The notes below the pieces were generated by a model that worked only from the letters and a program-made list of their open reading frames with translations, had not been told where the DNA came from and did not search any database. Of a stretch of DNA of 64,000 nucleotides, positions 1 through 8,753 are shown piece after piece. The stretch is from Solibacillus sp. FSL W7-1464 (GTDB taxonomy: Bacteria > Bacillota > Bacilli > Bacillales_A > Planococcaceae), in the NCBI RefSeq assembly GCF_038004425.1, contig NZ_JBBORC010000001.1, forward strand, positions 1,341,001 to 1,405,000, given 5' to 3'. How positions within the stretch are numbered: the first letter of the stretch is position 1; the number at the start of each line of letters is the position of its first letter. Made by a program: the position numbers and the translations under genes.

Positions 1-707
1 TAGGGGCAGGGACAAGTGGCCGATTAGGTGTGCTGGATGCTTCGGAATGCCCGCCTACATTCAATGTACCAAATACATTAGTACAGGGCATTATTGCTGG
101 GGGGACAAATGCTTTAACAAATGCAGTCGAAAATATAGAAGACAGTGAACAGGAGGCCATTAAGGATTTAGTTAGTAAAGGTTTGACGGCTAAAGATGTC
201 GTGGTAGGAATAGCAGCCAGTGGCCGTACACCTTATGTGAAATCTGCACTTTCGTATGCACATGGGATAGGAGCCTATACTGTTTCACTTGCCTGTAACA
301 CCAATAGTGAAATTGCTCAGTTTGCGAATACAGTCATTGAAGTAAATACAGGTCCGGAAGTCATTGCCGGTTCAACAAGAATGAAGGCGGGTACTGCGCA
401 AAAAATGGTTTTGAACATGCTGAGTACGGCATCGATGATTAAATACAATAAAGTGTACAGCAATATTATGATTGATGTACAGGCGACAAATGAGAAGTTA
501 CGTAGACGCGCCTTAACAATTTTGAGGAAATTCACAAATATAGATGATAATGAAGGAATGCGATTATTGGAAGAAACGGATTATAACATTCGCTTATCCA
601 TTGTTCATTACAAGTCAAATGCTTCAATAGAACAATGTAAGGAAGCGCTGATAAGTTCCAATCAACAAATCGATAAAGCCATCACGATACTTCTTAAGGA
701 GGAATGA
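1..707 (+). CDS. murQ: N-acetylmuramic acid 6-phosphate etherase, 5'-truncated by the window edge
   Basis: MurQ cleaves the lactyl ether of cytoplasmic MurNAc-6-phosphate to GlcNAc-6-phosphate and D-lactate. The frame is already open at base 3 and carries the MurQ signature GTSGRLGVLDASECPP, so the GTG at 30 is internal and the true start lies before the window. About 235 residues of a family near 300 are visible. The SIS sugar-phosphate fold continues with GIAASGRTPYV and GPEVIAGSTRMKAGTAQK. The last ~60 residues (from NEGMRLLEETDYN) look like the small helical tail typical of Gram-positive MurQ. anmK follows after 3 bases and its ribosome site AAGGAGGAATG overlaps the murQ end, so the two are co-translated. 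Confidence 0.95.
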   Translation, partial: GAGTSGRLGVLDASECPPTFNVPNTLVQGIIAGGTNALTNAVENIEDSEQEAIKDLVSKGLTAKDVVVGIAASGRTPYVKSALSYAHGIGAYTVSLACNTNSEIAQFANTVIEVNTGPEVIAGSTRMKAGTAQKMVLNMLSTASMIKYNKVYSNIMIDVQATNEKLRRRALTILRKFTNIDDNEGMRLLEETDYNIRLSIVHYKSNASIEQCKEALISSNQQIDKAITILLKEE

Positions 708-710
708 GTT

Positions 711-1919
711 ATGTATGGAATTGGTGTAATGTCAGGTACTTCTCTGGATGGGTTGGACATCGTAATGATAGATTTAAAATTATATGATGAAAAGAAAGAG
801 ATACATATAGTAGCCAGTGATATGGTTGACTATGGGATTTACTTCAAAAGAAAGTTAAGTGAAATCTGTCATGAAAATACAGCCACTATATCTAAAATCA
901 CAATGATGAATGCTTATTTGGGGAAATTTATTGGGGAGCATATTAATAACTTCATTAATCGTCATAATATCGATAAAAATTTGATTTCATTTATCAGTTC
1001 ACATGGTCAAACTATTTTTCATGTACCCTCAGGTGGAACAGAGTTTTATGAAGTGCCATCTACATTGCAGATTGGAGATATTTCATATATTTCGGAACTG
1101 ACGGGACTACCCGTTATCGGTGATTTCAGAACTGCGGATATGGCGGCAGGCGGGCAGGGTGCCCCACTGTTATCTTATTTCGATATGGCTTTTCTTCAGG
1201 ATAAAAACGCAGGGAGAGCTATTCAGAACATCGGCGGAATCGGTAATGTAACATACCTGCCTCCAAGTGGCAGTGATGATGTTATTTCATTTGATACAGG
1301 TCCGGGAAATGTTTTAATCGATAGAGCCGTTCAGATAATAACAGATGGACAGAAAAACTTTGACAATGATGGGGAAATTGCACGTAAGGGGAAGATTCAA
1401 TATGAGATTATTGAAAAGTGGTTGGATCATTCTTATTATTCACTGCCATTGCCAAAAACAACGGGTAGAGAGCTCTATACCGAAGATTACCTAAATGACT
1501 GTTTAAAAATGATGGGAAATTGTTCTGATGAAGACCGTATTGCAACATTAACTGCTTATACAGTACAAACGATAAAACGAAGCTATGAAAGCTATCTGCC
1601 AATGGATGAGCTAAAGGAAATCTATATCAATGGTGGTGGAAGTCTAAACTCTTATTTAATGCAGCTTTTAAAAGAAGCTTTTCCTCAAATTAAGGTTTCC
1701 AGGCTAGATGAAATAGGTGTGCCTGGCGTGTGGAAAGAAGCGATTGCTTTTGCCATTTTCGGATATAACACAATGCTGGGAATTCCTAATCAGTTGCCAA
1801 TCGCTACGGGAGCAAAAAAAGAAGTTGTAATGGGAAAAGTGGCATTTTCCAATGGAAATCCGTGGAAACGATTTGAACGATTGAGAGGTGAAAGCAGTGG
1901 AGAATCTATTATCAATTGA
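711..1919 (+). CDS. anmK: Anhydro-N-acetylmuramic acid kinase
   Basis: AnmK phosphorylates 1,6-anhydro-MurNAc while opening the anhydro ring, giving MurNAc-6-phosphate, the substrate of MurQ encoded just upstream. The 402-residue protein has the family start motif SGTSLDG (residues 8-14), then QNIGGIGNVTYLP, SFDTGPGN and YINGGG of the ASKHA-type fold, and is full length. The start ATG follows AAGGAGGAATGAGTT. B. subtilis has MurQ but no AnmK, so its presence means this organism meets anhydro-muropeptides, from its own lytic transglycosylases (for example germination enzymes) or from other cells. Family and operon pairing are clear; the source of substrate is inference. Confidence 0.95.
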   Translation: MYGIGVMSGTSLDGLDIVMIDLKLYDEKKEIHIVASDMVDYGIYFKRKLSEICHENTATISKITMMNAYLGKFIGEHINNFINRHNIDKNLISFISSHGQTIFHVPSGGTEFYEVPSTLQIGDISYISELTGLPVIGDFRTADMAAGGQGAPLLSYFDMAFLQDKNAGRAIQNIGGIGNVTYLPPSGSDDVISFDTGPGNVLIDRAVQIITDGQKNFDNDGEIARKGKIQYEIIEKWLDHSYYSLPLPKTTGRELYTEDYLNDCLKMMGNCSDEDRIATLTAYTVQTIKRSYESYLPMDELKEIYINGGGSLNSYLMQLLKEAFPQIKVSRLDEIGVPGVWKEAIAFAIFGYNTMLGIPNQLPIATGAKKEVVMGKVAFSNGNPWKRFERLRGESSGESIIN

Positions 1920-2883
1920 AAACTTAACCATTTCGTTAGATAAACATAATAATATTGAACCCCTCGTTAAAAATGTAAGTTTAAAACTGAAGGAAGGAAA
2001 AACTTACGGTATTGTGGGGGAATCTGGCAGTGGTAAAAGTTTAACTTCATTGGCAATATTGAATTTACTTGCAGATAAACTATCTGTCATTGACGGGGAA
2101 ATCAATTTTTTATCAAAGGGAAATTTACTGGAATTAAAAAAACATCATATCCGTAAAATTAGAGGAAATGAAATATCGATGATTTTCCAAGAGCCTATGA
2201 CTGCTCTTGATCCGATGTATACTATAAAGTATCAACTGTTTGAAGTATTAAAGTTCCATCAAAAGCTTAAAAAAGATGAAATGTATGAACAATCTTTGCA
2301 AATGTTGAAATCAGTTGGTATATCTAGACCTGAAAAGGTACTGAATAACTACCCGCATGAACTATCCGGGGGAATGCGTCAGCGAATCATGATTGCGATG
2401 GCATTGATATGTAAACCGAAACTATTGATTGCAGATGAGCCAACTACGGCATTGGATGTAACGATACAAGCGCAAATACTGGATTTGATGAAAGATTTGA
2501 AAAAACAGTTTAATACAACGATACTTCTCATTACACATGATTTAGGAGTTATTGCAGAGATTTGTGAAGATGTGGCGGTCATGTACGCTGGTGAAATTGT
2601 TGAACAGGGTATGGTCCAGGAAATATTCGATCAGCCAAAGCATCCATATACGAAGGGACTATTAAAAGCCGTTCACAGTATAGGTGATCAATCAGCAGAA
2701 TTATATTCAATACCCGGCAATGTCCCAACACCAGATGAATTTCCTGAAGGTTGTCGCTTTGCATCAAGATGTCCTCATGTGATGGATAAATGCTGGAGTA
2801 CCTCCCCCAAACCAATACAGATTACGGAAACACAGTTTGCGAAATGCTGGTTATTTGCAGAAGGAGTCGAAAATAATGAATGA
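1897..2883 (+). CDS. Oligopeptide/dipeptide-type ABC transporter ATPase (DppD/OppD-like)
   Basis: Energises a peptide-class importer at the cytoplasmic membrane face. Walker A GESGSGKS, Q-loop FQEPMTALDP, signature LSGGMRQR, Walker B LLIADEPTTALD and the C-terminal oligo/dipeptide extension with paired cysteines (CRFASRCPHVMDKCW) are all present. GTG 1897 is chosen because AGAGGTG ends six bases before it; the GTG at 1888 has no ribosome site. The gene overlaps anmK by 23 bases. Permeases and binding protein are not downstream, so they probably lie upstream of the window in the same operon. With murQ-anmK as neighbours, muropeptides or anhydro-muropeptides are likely cargo; this is inference. 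Confidence 0.9.
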   Translation: MENLLSIENLTISLDKHNNIEPLVKNVSLKLKEGKTYGIVGESGSGKSLTSLAILNLLADKLSVIDGEINFLSKGNLLELKKHHIRKIRGNEISMIFQEPMTALDPMYTIKYQLFEVLKFHQKLKKDEMYEQSLQMLKSVGISRPEKVLNNYPHELSGGMRQRIMIAMALICKPKLLIADEPTTALDVTIQAQILDLMKDLKKQFNTTILLITHDLGVIAEICEDVAVMYAGEIVEQGMVQEIFDQPKHPYTKGLLKAVHSIGDQSAELYSIPGNVPTPDEFPEGCRFASRCPHVMDKCWSTSPKPIQITETQFAKCWLFAEGVENNE

Positions 2884-3853
2884 GCAGCCAATCTTGCAAT
2901 TAAAAAATATTAAGCAATACTTTCCTATTAAAGGAGGGCTTTTCAAGCAAACGGTTGGGCACATTAAGGCGGTAGACGACATTTCGCTTTCTATATACAA
3001 AAATGAAACGATTGCCTTAGTAGGTGAAAGTGGCTGTGGAAAGTCAACTACGGGTAAAATGATTTTGAGATTGCTGCAACCTACTGATGGAGCGATAATC
3101 TACAACGGAAAAAACATCGTGGAATTATCAAACTCGCAATTTAGGGAATTGCGTCGTGATATTCAGATTGTTTTTCAGGACCCTTATAGTTCCCTAAATC
3201 CCCGTATGACCGTTAAACAGTTACTTTTGGAGCCACTTTTGACACATAAACTATCGAATCGTAAAGCAGCGGAGCAGGAGATAAAAGAAATTATTCAAAA
3301 TGTTGGACTGACAGAAAAAAGTTTATCAAAATATCCGCATGAATTTTCTGGAGGGCAAAGACAACGAATAAGCATTGCACGTGCGCTTGTTTTGAAGCCG
3401 AAATTTCTCGTGTTGGATGAACCTGTTTCAGCATTGGATGTATCCATTCAGGCACAAATACTAAATTTATTAAAGAAACTTCAGGAAAAGTATGATTTAA
3501 CGTACTTATTTATATCGCATGATTTAAATATAGTTCGGCATGTAAGTGACCGAATAGCCGTGATGTATTTAGGCAATATCGTAGAAGTGGCCACAAAGGA
3601 GCAATTATTTTCAAATCCAAAACATCCATACAGCCAGGCGTTGATTTCTGCCATTCCTAAAAGCCATCCTAATGAAGAAGTTGAAAGAATTATACTGAAA
3701 GGCGAGATTCCGGATCCATCAAATCCTCCACAGGGCTGCCCATTTCATACACGCTGTCCATTCGCGATGGAAGACTGCAAAAAAGAAGGTATTGGAATGA
3801 CGAAACTGTCAGAGGAACATGAAGTCGCGTGTATACTATATGAAAATAATTAA
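2876..3853 (+). CDS. Oligopeptide/dipeptide-type ABC transporter ATPase (DppF/OppF-like)
   Basis: Second ATPase of the same importer, expected to pair with the preceding subunit. Walker A GESGCGKS, FQDPYSSLNPR after the first strand pair, signature FSGGQRQR, Walker B FLVLDEPVSALD and C-terminal CPFHTRCPFAMEDC identify the OppF/DppF branch. The start ATG 2876 follows AAGGAG by nine bases and overlaps the previous stop by eight bases (ATGAATGA), a coupling arrangement. An upstream in-frame start at 2837 lacks a ribosome site. This is the last gene of the operon: a strong intrinsic terminator follows at once. Confidence 0.92.
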   Translation: MNEQPILQLKNIKQYFPIKGGLFKQTVGHIKAVDDISLSIYKNETIALVGESGCGKSTTGKMILRLLQPTDGAIIYNGKNIVELSNSQFRELRRDIQIVFQDPYSSLNPRMTVKQLLLEPLLTHKLSNRKAAEQEIKEIIQNVGLTEKSLSKYPHEFSGGQRQRISIARALVLKPKFLVLDEPVSALDVSIQAQILNLLKKLQEKYDLTYLFISHDLNIVRHVSDRIAVMYLGNIVEVATKEQLFSNPKHPYSQALISAIPKSHPNEEVERIILKGEIPDPSNPPQGCPFHTRCPFAMEDCKKEGIGMTKLSEEHEVACILYENN

Positions 3854-3865
3854 AAGAACATTATG

Positions 3866-3907
3866 TTGTCTCTAGTTGAAGTTGTATAGCTAGGGACAAT
3901 TTTTTTT
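3866..3907 (+). terminator. Intrinsic terminator of the murQ-anmK-ABC operon
   Basis: Ten-base stem TTGTCTCTAG / CTAGGGACAA (one G-T pair) with a 14-base loop followed by eight T residues. Confidence 0.9.
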
Positions 3908-3932
3908 ACTAACCTGATATTGGTTGAAATGC

Positions 3933-3961
3933 TTGATTTCAATAAAAAAATGTTATATGTT
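3933..3961 (+). promoter_or_regulatory. Probable sigma-A promoter for ypiABF
   Basis: TTGATT, 17-base spacer, TATGTT, located 75 bases before ypiA and just after the preceding terminator. Confidence 0.5.
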
Positions 3962-4036
3962 AAAGCTTTTCCTTGAGAAGCACCATTCAGTCATGTAGCA
4001 TAAATATTGAGAACAAAAGAAAAAGGTGAAATACAC

Positions 4037-5281
4037 ATGGAACTATTACTACAAGCGATTCAAGAAGGCAATTTAGAGGAGATTAACCGACTTCTTGAAT
4101 CTTTTTTAATGGATGCTGAACCCGCAGCACAATATGAAGTAGCTGAAGCACTTATGCATTACGGATTTTTAAACGAAGCAGACCGCGTTTTTGAGCATCT
4201 GCAATTTTTATTTCCTGAGGAAGCGCAAATTTCAATCGATCGCGCTAGTGTTCTGATTGAGCTTGGTGAAGAGGATAATGCCCTTGATTTATTAATGGGA
4301 ATAGCCGATGACGCACCGGAATATCCTCAAGCGCTGTTAGTATTGGCGGACTATTATCAGATGCAGGGGTTATTTGAAGTGGCGGAACAACGGATTAATG
4401 ATGCGTTGCAAATTTTACCGCATGAACCCTTACTGCAATTTGCCAAAGCAGAATTATTATTTGAAACAGGACGTTTTACAGAGGCTGTTCGAATATATGA
4501 GGAGCTTTATGCAATTGATAAAAAGTTTGCTGGTATAATATTAGCCCAACGTCTTGCGGAAGTTTACCGTGCAGGTGCAGGCTATGAGACGGCCCTGGAT
4601 TATTATATGGAAGCACTTGAAGAAGAAGTTACAGCTGACTTGCTGTTTGGTTCGGCATATGCAGCTTTCCAGACGACAAAATATGAACTAGCTATAAAAC
4701 AGCTGGAAGATTTAAAAGAGTTGGACCCTGATTATTTCTCTGCTTATCTACTGCTGGCAGAAAGCTATGCAATGCTTGAGGATAATGAGCGTGCTTTAAA
4801 AGTTATTAAAGAGGGTCTAAAACGAGACGAATACGATAAATCCCTCTATTTATTTGCAGGAAAAATGGCGATAAAAAACGGCAAACAACAGGAAGCGGTA
4901 GAATTTTTAAGTGAGGCCATCGCTCTGGATCCGGAATATATGGAAGCAATTTTAGTATTAATGTCTGTTTATAGTACGGAACAACGCTATGAAGAAATTA
5001 TTTCACTATATGAACAATTGCATCAAAATGAGTTCGAATGGGTCGCATTATATCCATTTGTGGCCAATGCTTATAATGAAGAAGAACTGTTCGAAAAAGC
5101 ATACGAAATTTATAAAGAGGCATATAATGAATTTAACGATGATGTTGAGTTTTTAGAGAAATATTTCCTGTTTTTAGTTGAGGACGGCAAGCGTGATGAA
5201 GCAAAACAAATTGCAGAGCGACTTGTCCAATTACAGCCTTCTGAACAGCAATGGACTGATTTATTAGAACGCTTTGAGTAA
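4037..5281 (+). CDS. ypiA: TPR-repeat protein YpiA
   Basis: A 414-residue, acidic, all-helical protein made of tandem tetratricopeptide repeats from the N-terminus to the end (typical units near ALIELGEEDNALDLL, AKAELLFETGRFTEAVRIYEEL-type and AYNEEELFEKAYEIYKEAY-type segments). TPR proteins act as protein-interaction scaffolds; no enzymatic motif is visible and there is no signal peptide, so it is cytoplasmic. B. subtilis ypiA, of similar length, occupies the same place before ypiB-ypiF-qcrABC. ATG 4037 is chosen because AAAGGTGAA lies 7 bases upstream; the TTG at 4007 has no ribosome site. Precise function is unknown. Confidence 0.88.
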   Translation: MELLLQAIQEGNLEEINRLLESFLMDAEPAAQYEVAEALMHYGFLNEADRVFEHLQFLFPEEAQISIDRASVLIELGEEDNALDLLMGIADDAPEYPQALLVLADYYQMQGLFEVAEQRINDALQILPHEPLLQFAKAELLFETGRFTEAVRIYEELYAIDKKFAGIILAQRLAEVYRAGAGYETALDYYMEALEEEVTADLLFGSAYAAFQTTKYELAIKQLEDLKELDPDYFSAYLLLAESYAMLEDNERALKVIKEGLKRDEYDKSLYLFAGKMAIKNGKQQEAVEFLSEAIALDPEYMEAILVLMSVYSTEQRYEEIISLYEQLHQNEFEWVALYPFVANAYNEEELFEKAYEIYKEAYNEFNDDVEFLEKYFLFLVEDGKRDEAKQIAERLVQLQPSEQQWTDLLERFE

Positions 5282-5293
5282 AGGGAGGATTGC

Positions 5294-5845
5294 ATGTTGA
5301 CATATTCCGTACCACTGAATGACAAAAAGTTGTTTATCAGGTGGTTTTTGAAAAATTTTCAGTTAAAAAGACGTGAAGGTGTATGGATTTTAAATTACTT
5401 ATTAAGTAATAATGACTTATTGCAAAACGTTCACTTCGTTGATGAAGCACATTATTGTCCGCGTTCCATTGTTATGTCGACAATTGAAACGACGAGTATA
5501 CCATTCCGATTTTATAAAGAAAATATTATGACATCCGATGCTGAAAAAGCATTTCATGATTTACGAATTAATGCACAAGAAGCGATTTATTTTCAGCTGA
5601 ACTTCCCTAGTGTACCGCCTGATCCTCTCTATTTGGCGGTACTTGAGGAAAACCCGTATGTCCCTGCCGATCTATTTATCAGTGAAAAAGATCGTCTGGC
5701 AGCAGAGCGTTTGCTGGAGAATAGTGTGGTGGAATTTCAGGAACAGCAGCTATTAAAAGAAATTGATGAAGCGCTGGATTCCGGTAATAAAGAACGTTTT
5801 TTCGAGCTATCTAATTTATTGCAAGCATTAAAGCATACGAAGTAA
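5294..5845 (+). CDS. ypiB: YpiB/UPF0302 family protein
   Basis: A 183-residue soluble protein with the two-part UPF0302 layout: an N-terminal mixed alpha/beta domain (FIRWFLKNFQLKRREGVWIL) and a short C-terminal helical segment rich in acidic residues (LLKEIDEALDSGNKERFFEL), which resembles the IDEAL-type motif found at the end of these proteins. Family function is poorly known. Strong AGGGAGGA ribosome site 7 bases before the ATG. It follows ypiA by 12 bases and keeps the B. subtilis order, so it is probably co-transcribed with ypiA and ypiF. Confidence 0.88.
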   Translation: MLTYSVPLNDKKLFIRWFLKNFQLKRREGVWILNYLLSNNDLLQNVHFVDEAHYCPRSIVMSTIETTSIPFRFYKENIMTSDAEKAFHDLRINAQEAIYFQLNFPSVPPDPLYLAVLEENPYVPADLFISEKDRLAAERLLENSVVEFQEQQLLKEIDEALDSGNKERFFELSNLLQALKHTK

Positions 5846-5867
5846 TTTTGAACATTATAAAAAAATT

Positions 5868-5893
5868 ACTTCTTTCCTATTTTCAGAAGTTTT
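5868..5893 (+). terminator. Weak hairpin between ypiB and ypiF
   Basis: Six-base stem ACTTCT / AGAAGT with an 11-base loop followed by TTTT. Short, so it may attenuate rather than end transcription. Confidence 0.3.
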
Positions 5894-5915
5894 AAATGTA
5901 CTAGGAGGAAAGAAT

Positions 5916-6359
5916 ATGAACTTTATTGTAAAAGATGTAGAACAGTTTCAGGCACAAAAGCAATTTATAGATACGGCGATTGTCCCGCTCGTACAATTGG
6001 ATTTTACGGATCATGGAATGAAGCAGAGCAGTTCTGCATCAGAATATTTAATGACGTTGACGAACTTCATAGAACAGCAATTTAAAGGTCGTCTACTATT
6101 ATTACCCCCCTTTTCATATACAATGGGAACGAAGTCAGATAATATCCCGGCAACAATGGAAAAAGAATTGAAGGAAGCAGGTTTTAGAGCAGTGGTCTTT
6201 ATTACCTGTGACCATTCATGGACCGAATATAAAGAATATTTAAACATTATTTGGCTTCCGTCTATCCCGTTAGAGTCCATGGAACAGAGTGTCAAGCAGA
6301 GAATATTGGAAGATCAGCTGAAACAAGTCCTCCCGACTTTTACGAAAATTTGGGTTTAA
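5916..6359 (+). CDS. ypiF: YpiF family protein (DUF2487-like)
   Basis: A 147-residue cytoplasmic protein of unknown function, placed directly before qcrABC exactly as ypiF is in B. subtilis. It has no membrane segment or signal peptide. Visible features are an N-terminal segment beginning MNFIVKDVEQF, a PPFSYTMGTKSD stretch, and a hydrophobic central strand (FRAVVFITCDHSW). Ribosome site AGGAGGAAAGAAT precedes the ATG. Assignment rests on position, size and remembered family character rather than a catalytic motif. Confidence 0.75.
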   Translation: MNFIVKDVEQFQAQKQFIDTAIVPLVQLDFTDHGMKQSSSASEYLMTLTNFIEQQFKGRLLLLPPFSYTMGTKSDNIPATMEKELKEAGFRAVVFITCDHSWTEYKEYLNIIWLPSIPLESMEQSVKQRILEDQLKQVLPTFTKIWV

Positions 6360-6428
6360 CGAGCATTTTTGTGCTACATTTGTTTCATTAAATGTTCACA
6401 AACTACACTTTTGGAAATGAATGCTATA

Positions 6429-6457
6429 TTGACCAACTTATTCAGTTGATATATCAT
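6429..6457 (+). promoter_or_regulatory. Probable sigma-A promoter of qcrABC
   Basis: TTGACC, 17-base spacer, TATCAT, about 80 bases before qcrA. A single TTCACAA half-site lies upstream (about 6395-6401), but no second half at Rex spacing is present. Confidence 0.55.
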
Positions 6458-6534
6458 AGATATGTCCTAGTTATTTACTATTTTTAAAAGTATATGTCCG
6501 TTGGACTGACCTTTTAGTAAGAGGGGGGAAAAGG

Positions 6535-7041
6535 ATGAGTAGGAATCGAGTTACAAGACGTCAATTTTTAACTTATACAATTACTGGTGTAGGTGGATTT
6601 ATGGCGGCAGGAATGTTAATGCCAATGGTACGTTTTGCTATTGACCCAATTCTTCAGTCAAAAGAAGATGGAGATTTTGTACAAACAAGCAAAAAAATTG
6701 CCGAAATTACAGAAGTTCCGGTAAAAGTGGACTTCTCGTATGAACAGACGGATGGTTGGTACAAATCAGAAGTAGCAGATGCTGCTTGGGTTTACAAAGA
6801 AGGTGACGAAATCATCGCAATCTCACCTGTATGTAAGCATTTAGGGTGTACTGTAAACTGGGAAGGTAATCCAGAACACGCAAATCAGTTCTTCTGTGCA
6901 TGTCATGCGGGGCGCTATGAAAAAACAGGTGTTAACGTTAAAGGTACACCGCCTCTTGGACCACTGGATATGTATGAAGTGTCAGAAAATGATGGTTTCT
7001 TAATGCTTGGGAAAAAAATCGCTAACACACACAGTAACTAA
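6535..7041 (+). CDS. qcrA: Menaquinol:cytochrome c reductase, Rieske iron-sulfur subunit
   Basis: Rieske protein of the bc complex that moves electrons from menaquinol to cytochrome c on the outer face of the membrane. Residues 1-12 carry a twin-arginine-like start (MSRNRVTRRQFL) before one membrane segment (about 13-32). The [2Fe-2S] ligands are visible: C100 and H102 in CKHLGC, C121 and H124 in CACH, with C105 and C123 placed for the stabilising disulfide. At 168 residues it matches the Bacillus protein. First gene of qcrABC; preceded by a G-rich ribosome site (GAGGGGGG). Confidence 0.97.
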   Translation: MSRNRVTRRQFLTYTITGVGGFMAAGMLMPMVRFAIDPILQSKEDGDFVQTSKKIAEITEVPVKVDFSYEQTDGWYKSEVADAAWVYKEGDEIIAISPVCKHLGCTVNWEGNPEHANQFFCACHAGRYEKTGVNVKGTPPLGPLDMYEVSENDGFLMLGKKIANTHSN

Positions 7042-7063
7042 ATAAGTTAGGGGGTACGACACA

Positions 7064-7738
7064 GTGCTAAATAAAATTTATGATTGGGTCGATGAACGTT
7101 TAGATATTACTCCTATTTGGCGTGATATTGCCGACCATGAAGTGCCAGAGCACGTTAACCCTGCCCATCACTTTTCAGCATTCGTTTACTGTTTCGGGGG
7201 ATTAACATTCTTTATTACAGTAATCCAAATTCTATCAGGTATGTTCTTAACGATGTATTACGTACCGGATGTAGAGAATGCTTGGAAATCAGTTTACTAT
7301 TTACAAAACGAAGTAGCATTCGGTGAAATCGTTCGTGGTATGCACCATTGGGGGGCATCTTTAGTAATTGTTATGATGTTCTTACATACACTTCGTGTAT
7401 TCTTCACAGGTTCATATAAAAAACCGCGTGAATTAAACTGGTTAGTTGGTGTAGGTATCTTTGCCATTATGTTAGGTTTAGGTTTCACAGGTTATTTATT
7501 ACCATGGGATATGAAAGCGTTATTCGCGACTAAAGTAGGTATCGAAATTGCTGCATCTGTTCCGTTTATAGGTGAGACAATAAAAATATTACTAGCTGGG
7601 GATTCCACGATTATCGGGGCGCAAACTTTAACTCGTTTCTTTGCCATTCATGTATTCTTCTTACCGGCAGCATTATTTGCTTTATTGGCAGTTCACTTTA
7701 TTATGATCCGCCGCCAAGGTATTTCAGGACCTCTATGA
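7064..7738 (+). CDS. qcrB: Menaquinol:cytochrome c reductase, cytochrome b6 subunit
   Basis: Four-helix cytochrome b6-type subunit that binds the b hemes and forms the quinone sites with QcrC. Conserved histidines are seen in MHHWGASLVIVMMFLHTLRVF and near the C-terminus (FFAIHVFFLPA). C43 in VYCFGG corresponds to the cysteine that covalently holds the extra heme c(i) in Bacillus QcrB. The gene starts with GTG 7064, 22 bases after qcrA, behind AGGGGGTA. 224 residues is the usual size; the cytochrome b is split between this gene and qcrC, as in other Bacilli. Confidence 0.97.
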   Translation: MLNKIYDWVDERLDITPIWRDIADHEVPEHVNPAHHFSAFVYCFGGLTFFITVIQILSGMFLTMYYVPDVENAWKSVYYLQNEVAFGEIVRGMHHWGASLVIVMMFLHTLRVFFTGSYKKPRELNWLVGVGIFAIMLGLGFTGYLLPWDMKALFATKVGIEIAASVPFIGETIKILLAGDSTIIGAQTLTRFFAIHVFFLPAALFALLAVHFIMIRRQGISGPL

Positions 7739-7777
7739 TCCGATACTAATTGTACTATTTTTTAAGGAGGGGACACT

Positions 7778-8572
7778 ATGCAACGCGGAAAAGGTATGAA
7801 ATTCGTAGGTGACTCACGTGTAAAAGCGAGTAACCGTATGCCGAATGTGCCAAAAGATTATTCCGAGTATCCGGGGAAAACAGAAGCTTTCTGGCCTGAC
7901 TTCTTACTAAAAGAATGGATGGTTGGTGCAGTTTTCCTGATCGGTTACTTACTATTAACTGTCGCACATCCTTCACCACTTGAAGGTCCGGCAGATCCAA
8001 CAAATGCATCGTATATACCGTTACCAGACTGGTACTTCCTATCAATGTACCAGCTATTAAAATACTCTTATGCATCTGGTCCATATAACGTCATTGGCGC
8101 AATGGTTATTCCGGGTATTGCATTTGGTGCATTAGCATTAGTGCCATTTTTAGATCGAACACCTGAACGTCGACCATTTAAACGACCATTACCGACAGCA
8201 TTTATGTTGTTGGCAATAGCAGCACTTATTTATACAACATGGGAATCTGTTCAGGCGACTAACTGGGAAGCAGTTCATGCACAAGGTGAAATTACGGATA
8301 AACATCTAGGCTTACTTCCGGATGTTGAAGTAGATGAAACGTCTGAAGGTTATGAAATCTATCAGGCCCAGGCATCATGTATAGGATGTCATGGTGGAGA
8401 CCTGGCAGGAGTATCCGGTCCTATGCTTCTTGGCAATGAGTTAACAGCCGAAGAGGTTCACGATGTAATTGTGAATGGGCGTGGCGGTATGCCTGCTGGA
8501 GCATTTTCAGGTACAGAGGAAGAACTTCAAGTATTAGCTGAATTCATCGCAGGATTAAAAGAAGCTGAATAA
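7778..8572 (+). CDS. qcrC: Menaquinol:cytochrome c reductase, subunit IV fused to cytochrome c
   Basis: Fusion of a subunit-IV-like domain (three membrane helices, residues about 45-155) with a C-terminal c-type cytochrome. The quinol-oxidation motif appears as PDWYFL (83-88), equivalent to PEWY. The heme c site is C201-IGC-H205, and a methionine ligand is available in MPAGAF. Start ATG follows AAGGAGGGGACACT. At 264 residues it fits Bacillus QcrC (about 255). It completes the complex with qcrA and qcrB and is followed by a terminator. Confidence 0.97.
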   Translation: MQRGKGMKFVGDSRVKASNRMPNVPKDYSEYPGKTEAFWPDFLLKEWMVGAVFLIGYLLLTVAHPSPLEGPADPTNASYIPLPDWYFLSMYQLLKYSYASGPYNVIGAMVIPGIAFGALALVPFLDRTPERRPFKRPLPTAFMLLAIAALIYTTWESVQATNWEAVHAQGEITDKHLGLLPDVEVDETSEGYEIYQAQASCIGCHGGDLAGVSGPMLLGNELTAEEVHDVIVNGRGGMPAGAFSGTEEELQVLAEFIAGLKEAE

Positions 8573-8584
8573 TTTTTTACACTG

Positions 8585-8614
8585 GAGAGTCAGAATATTG
8601 ACTCTCTTTTTAAT
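8585..8614 (+). terminator. Intrinsic terminator of qcrABC
   Basis: Eight-base stem GAGAGTCA / TGACTCTC, 6-base loop, then TTTTT. Confidence 0.85.
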
Positions 8615-8644
8615 TTTCCTTTAGTTGCGGTTTGCATTGTATGC

Positions 8645-8672
8645 TTGCGTAACAAATAAGAACATATATAAT
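8645..8672 (+). promoter_or_regulatory. Possible sigma-A promoter for ypjA
   Basis: TTGCGT, 16-base spacer, TATAAT, about 80 bases before ypjA. Confidence 0.5.
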
Positions 8673-8753
8673 AAAAGACGTACAATATTTGGTTTAGTTG
8701 CACAGAATACATAATACGGATTAAAGAAGAATGAATAAGAAAAAGGTGAACAA

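Noticed and set aside
6385-6405. Rex site upstream of qcrABC
   Set aside because: Only one TTCACAA half is good; the other half (TTGTTTC) is poor and the gap is too long.
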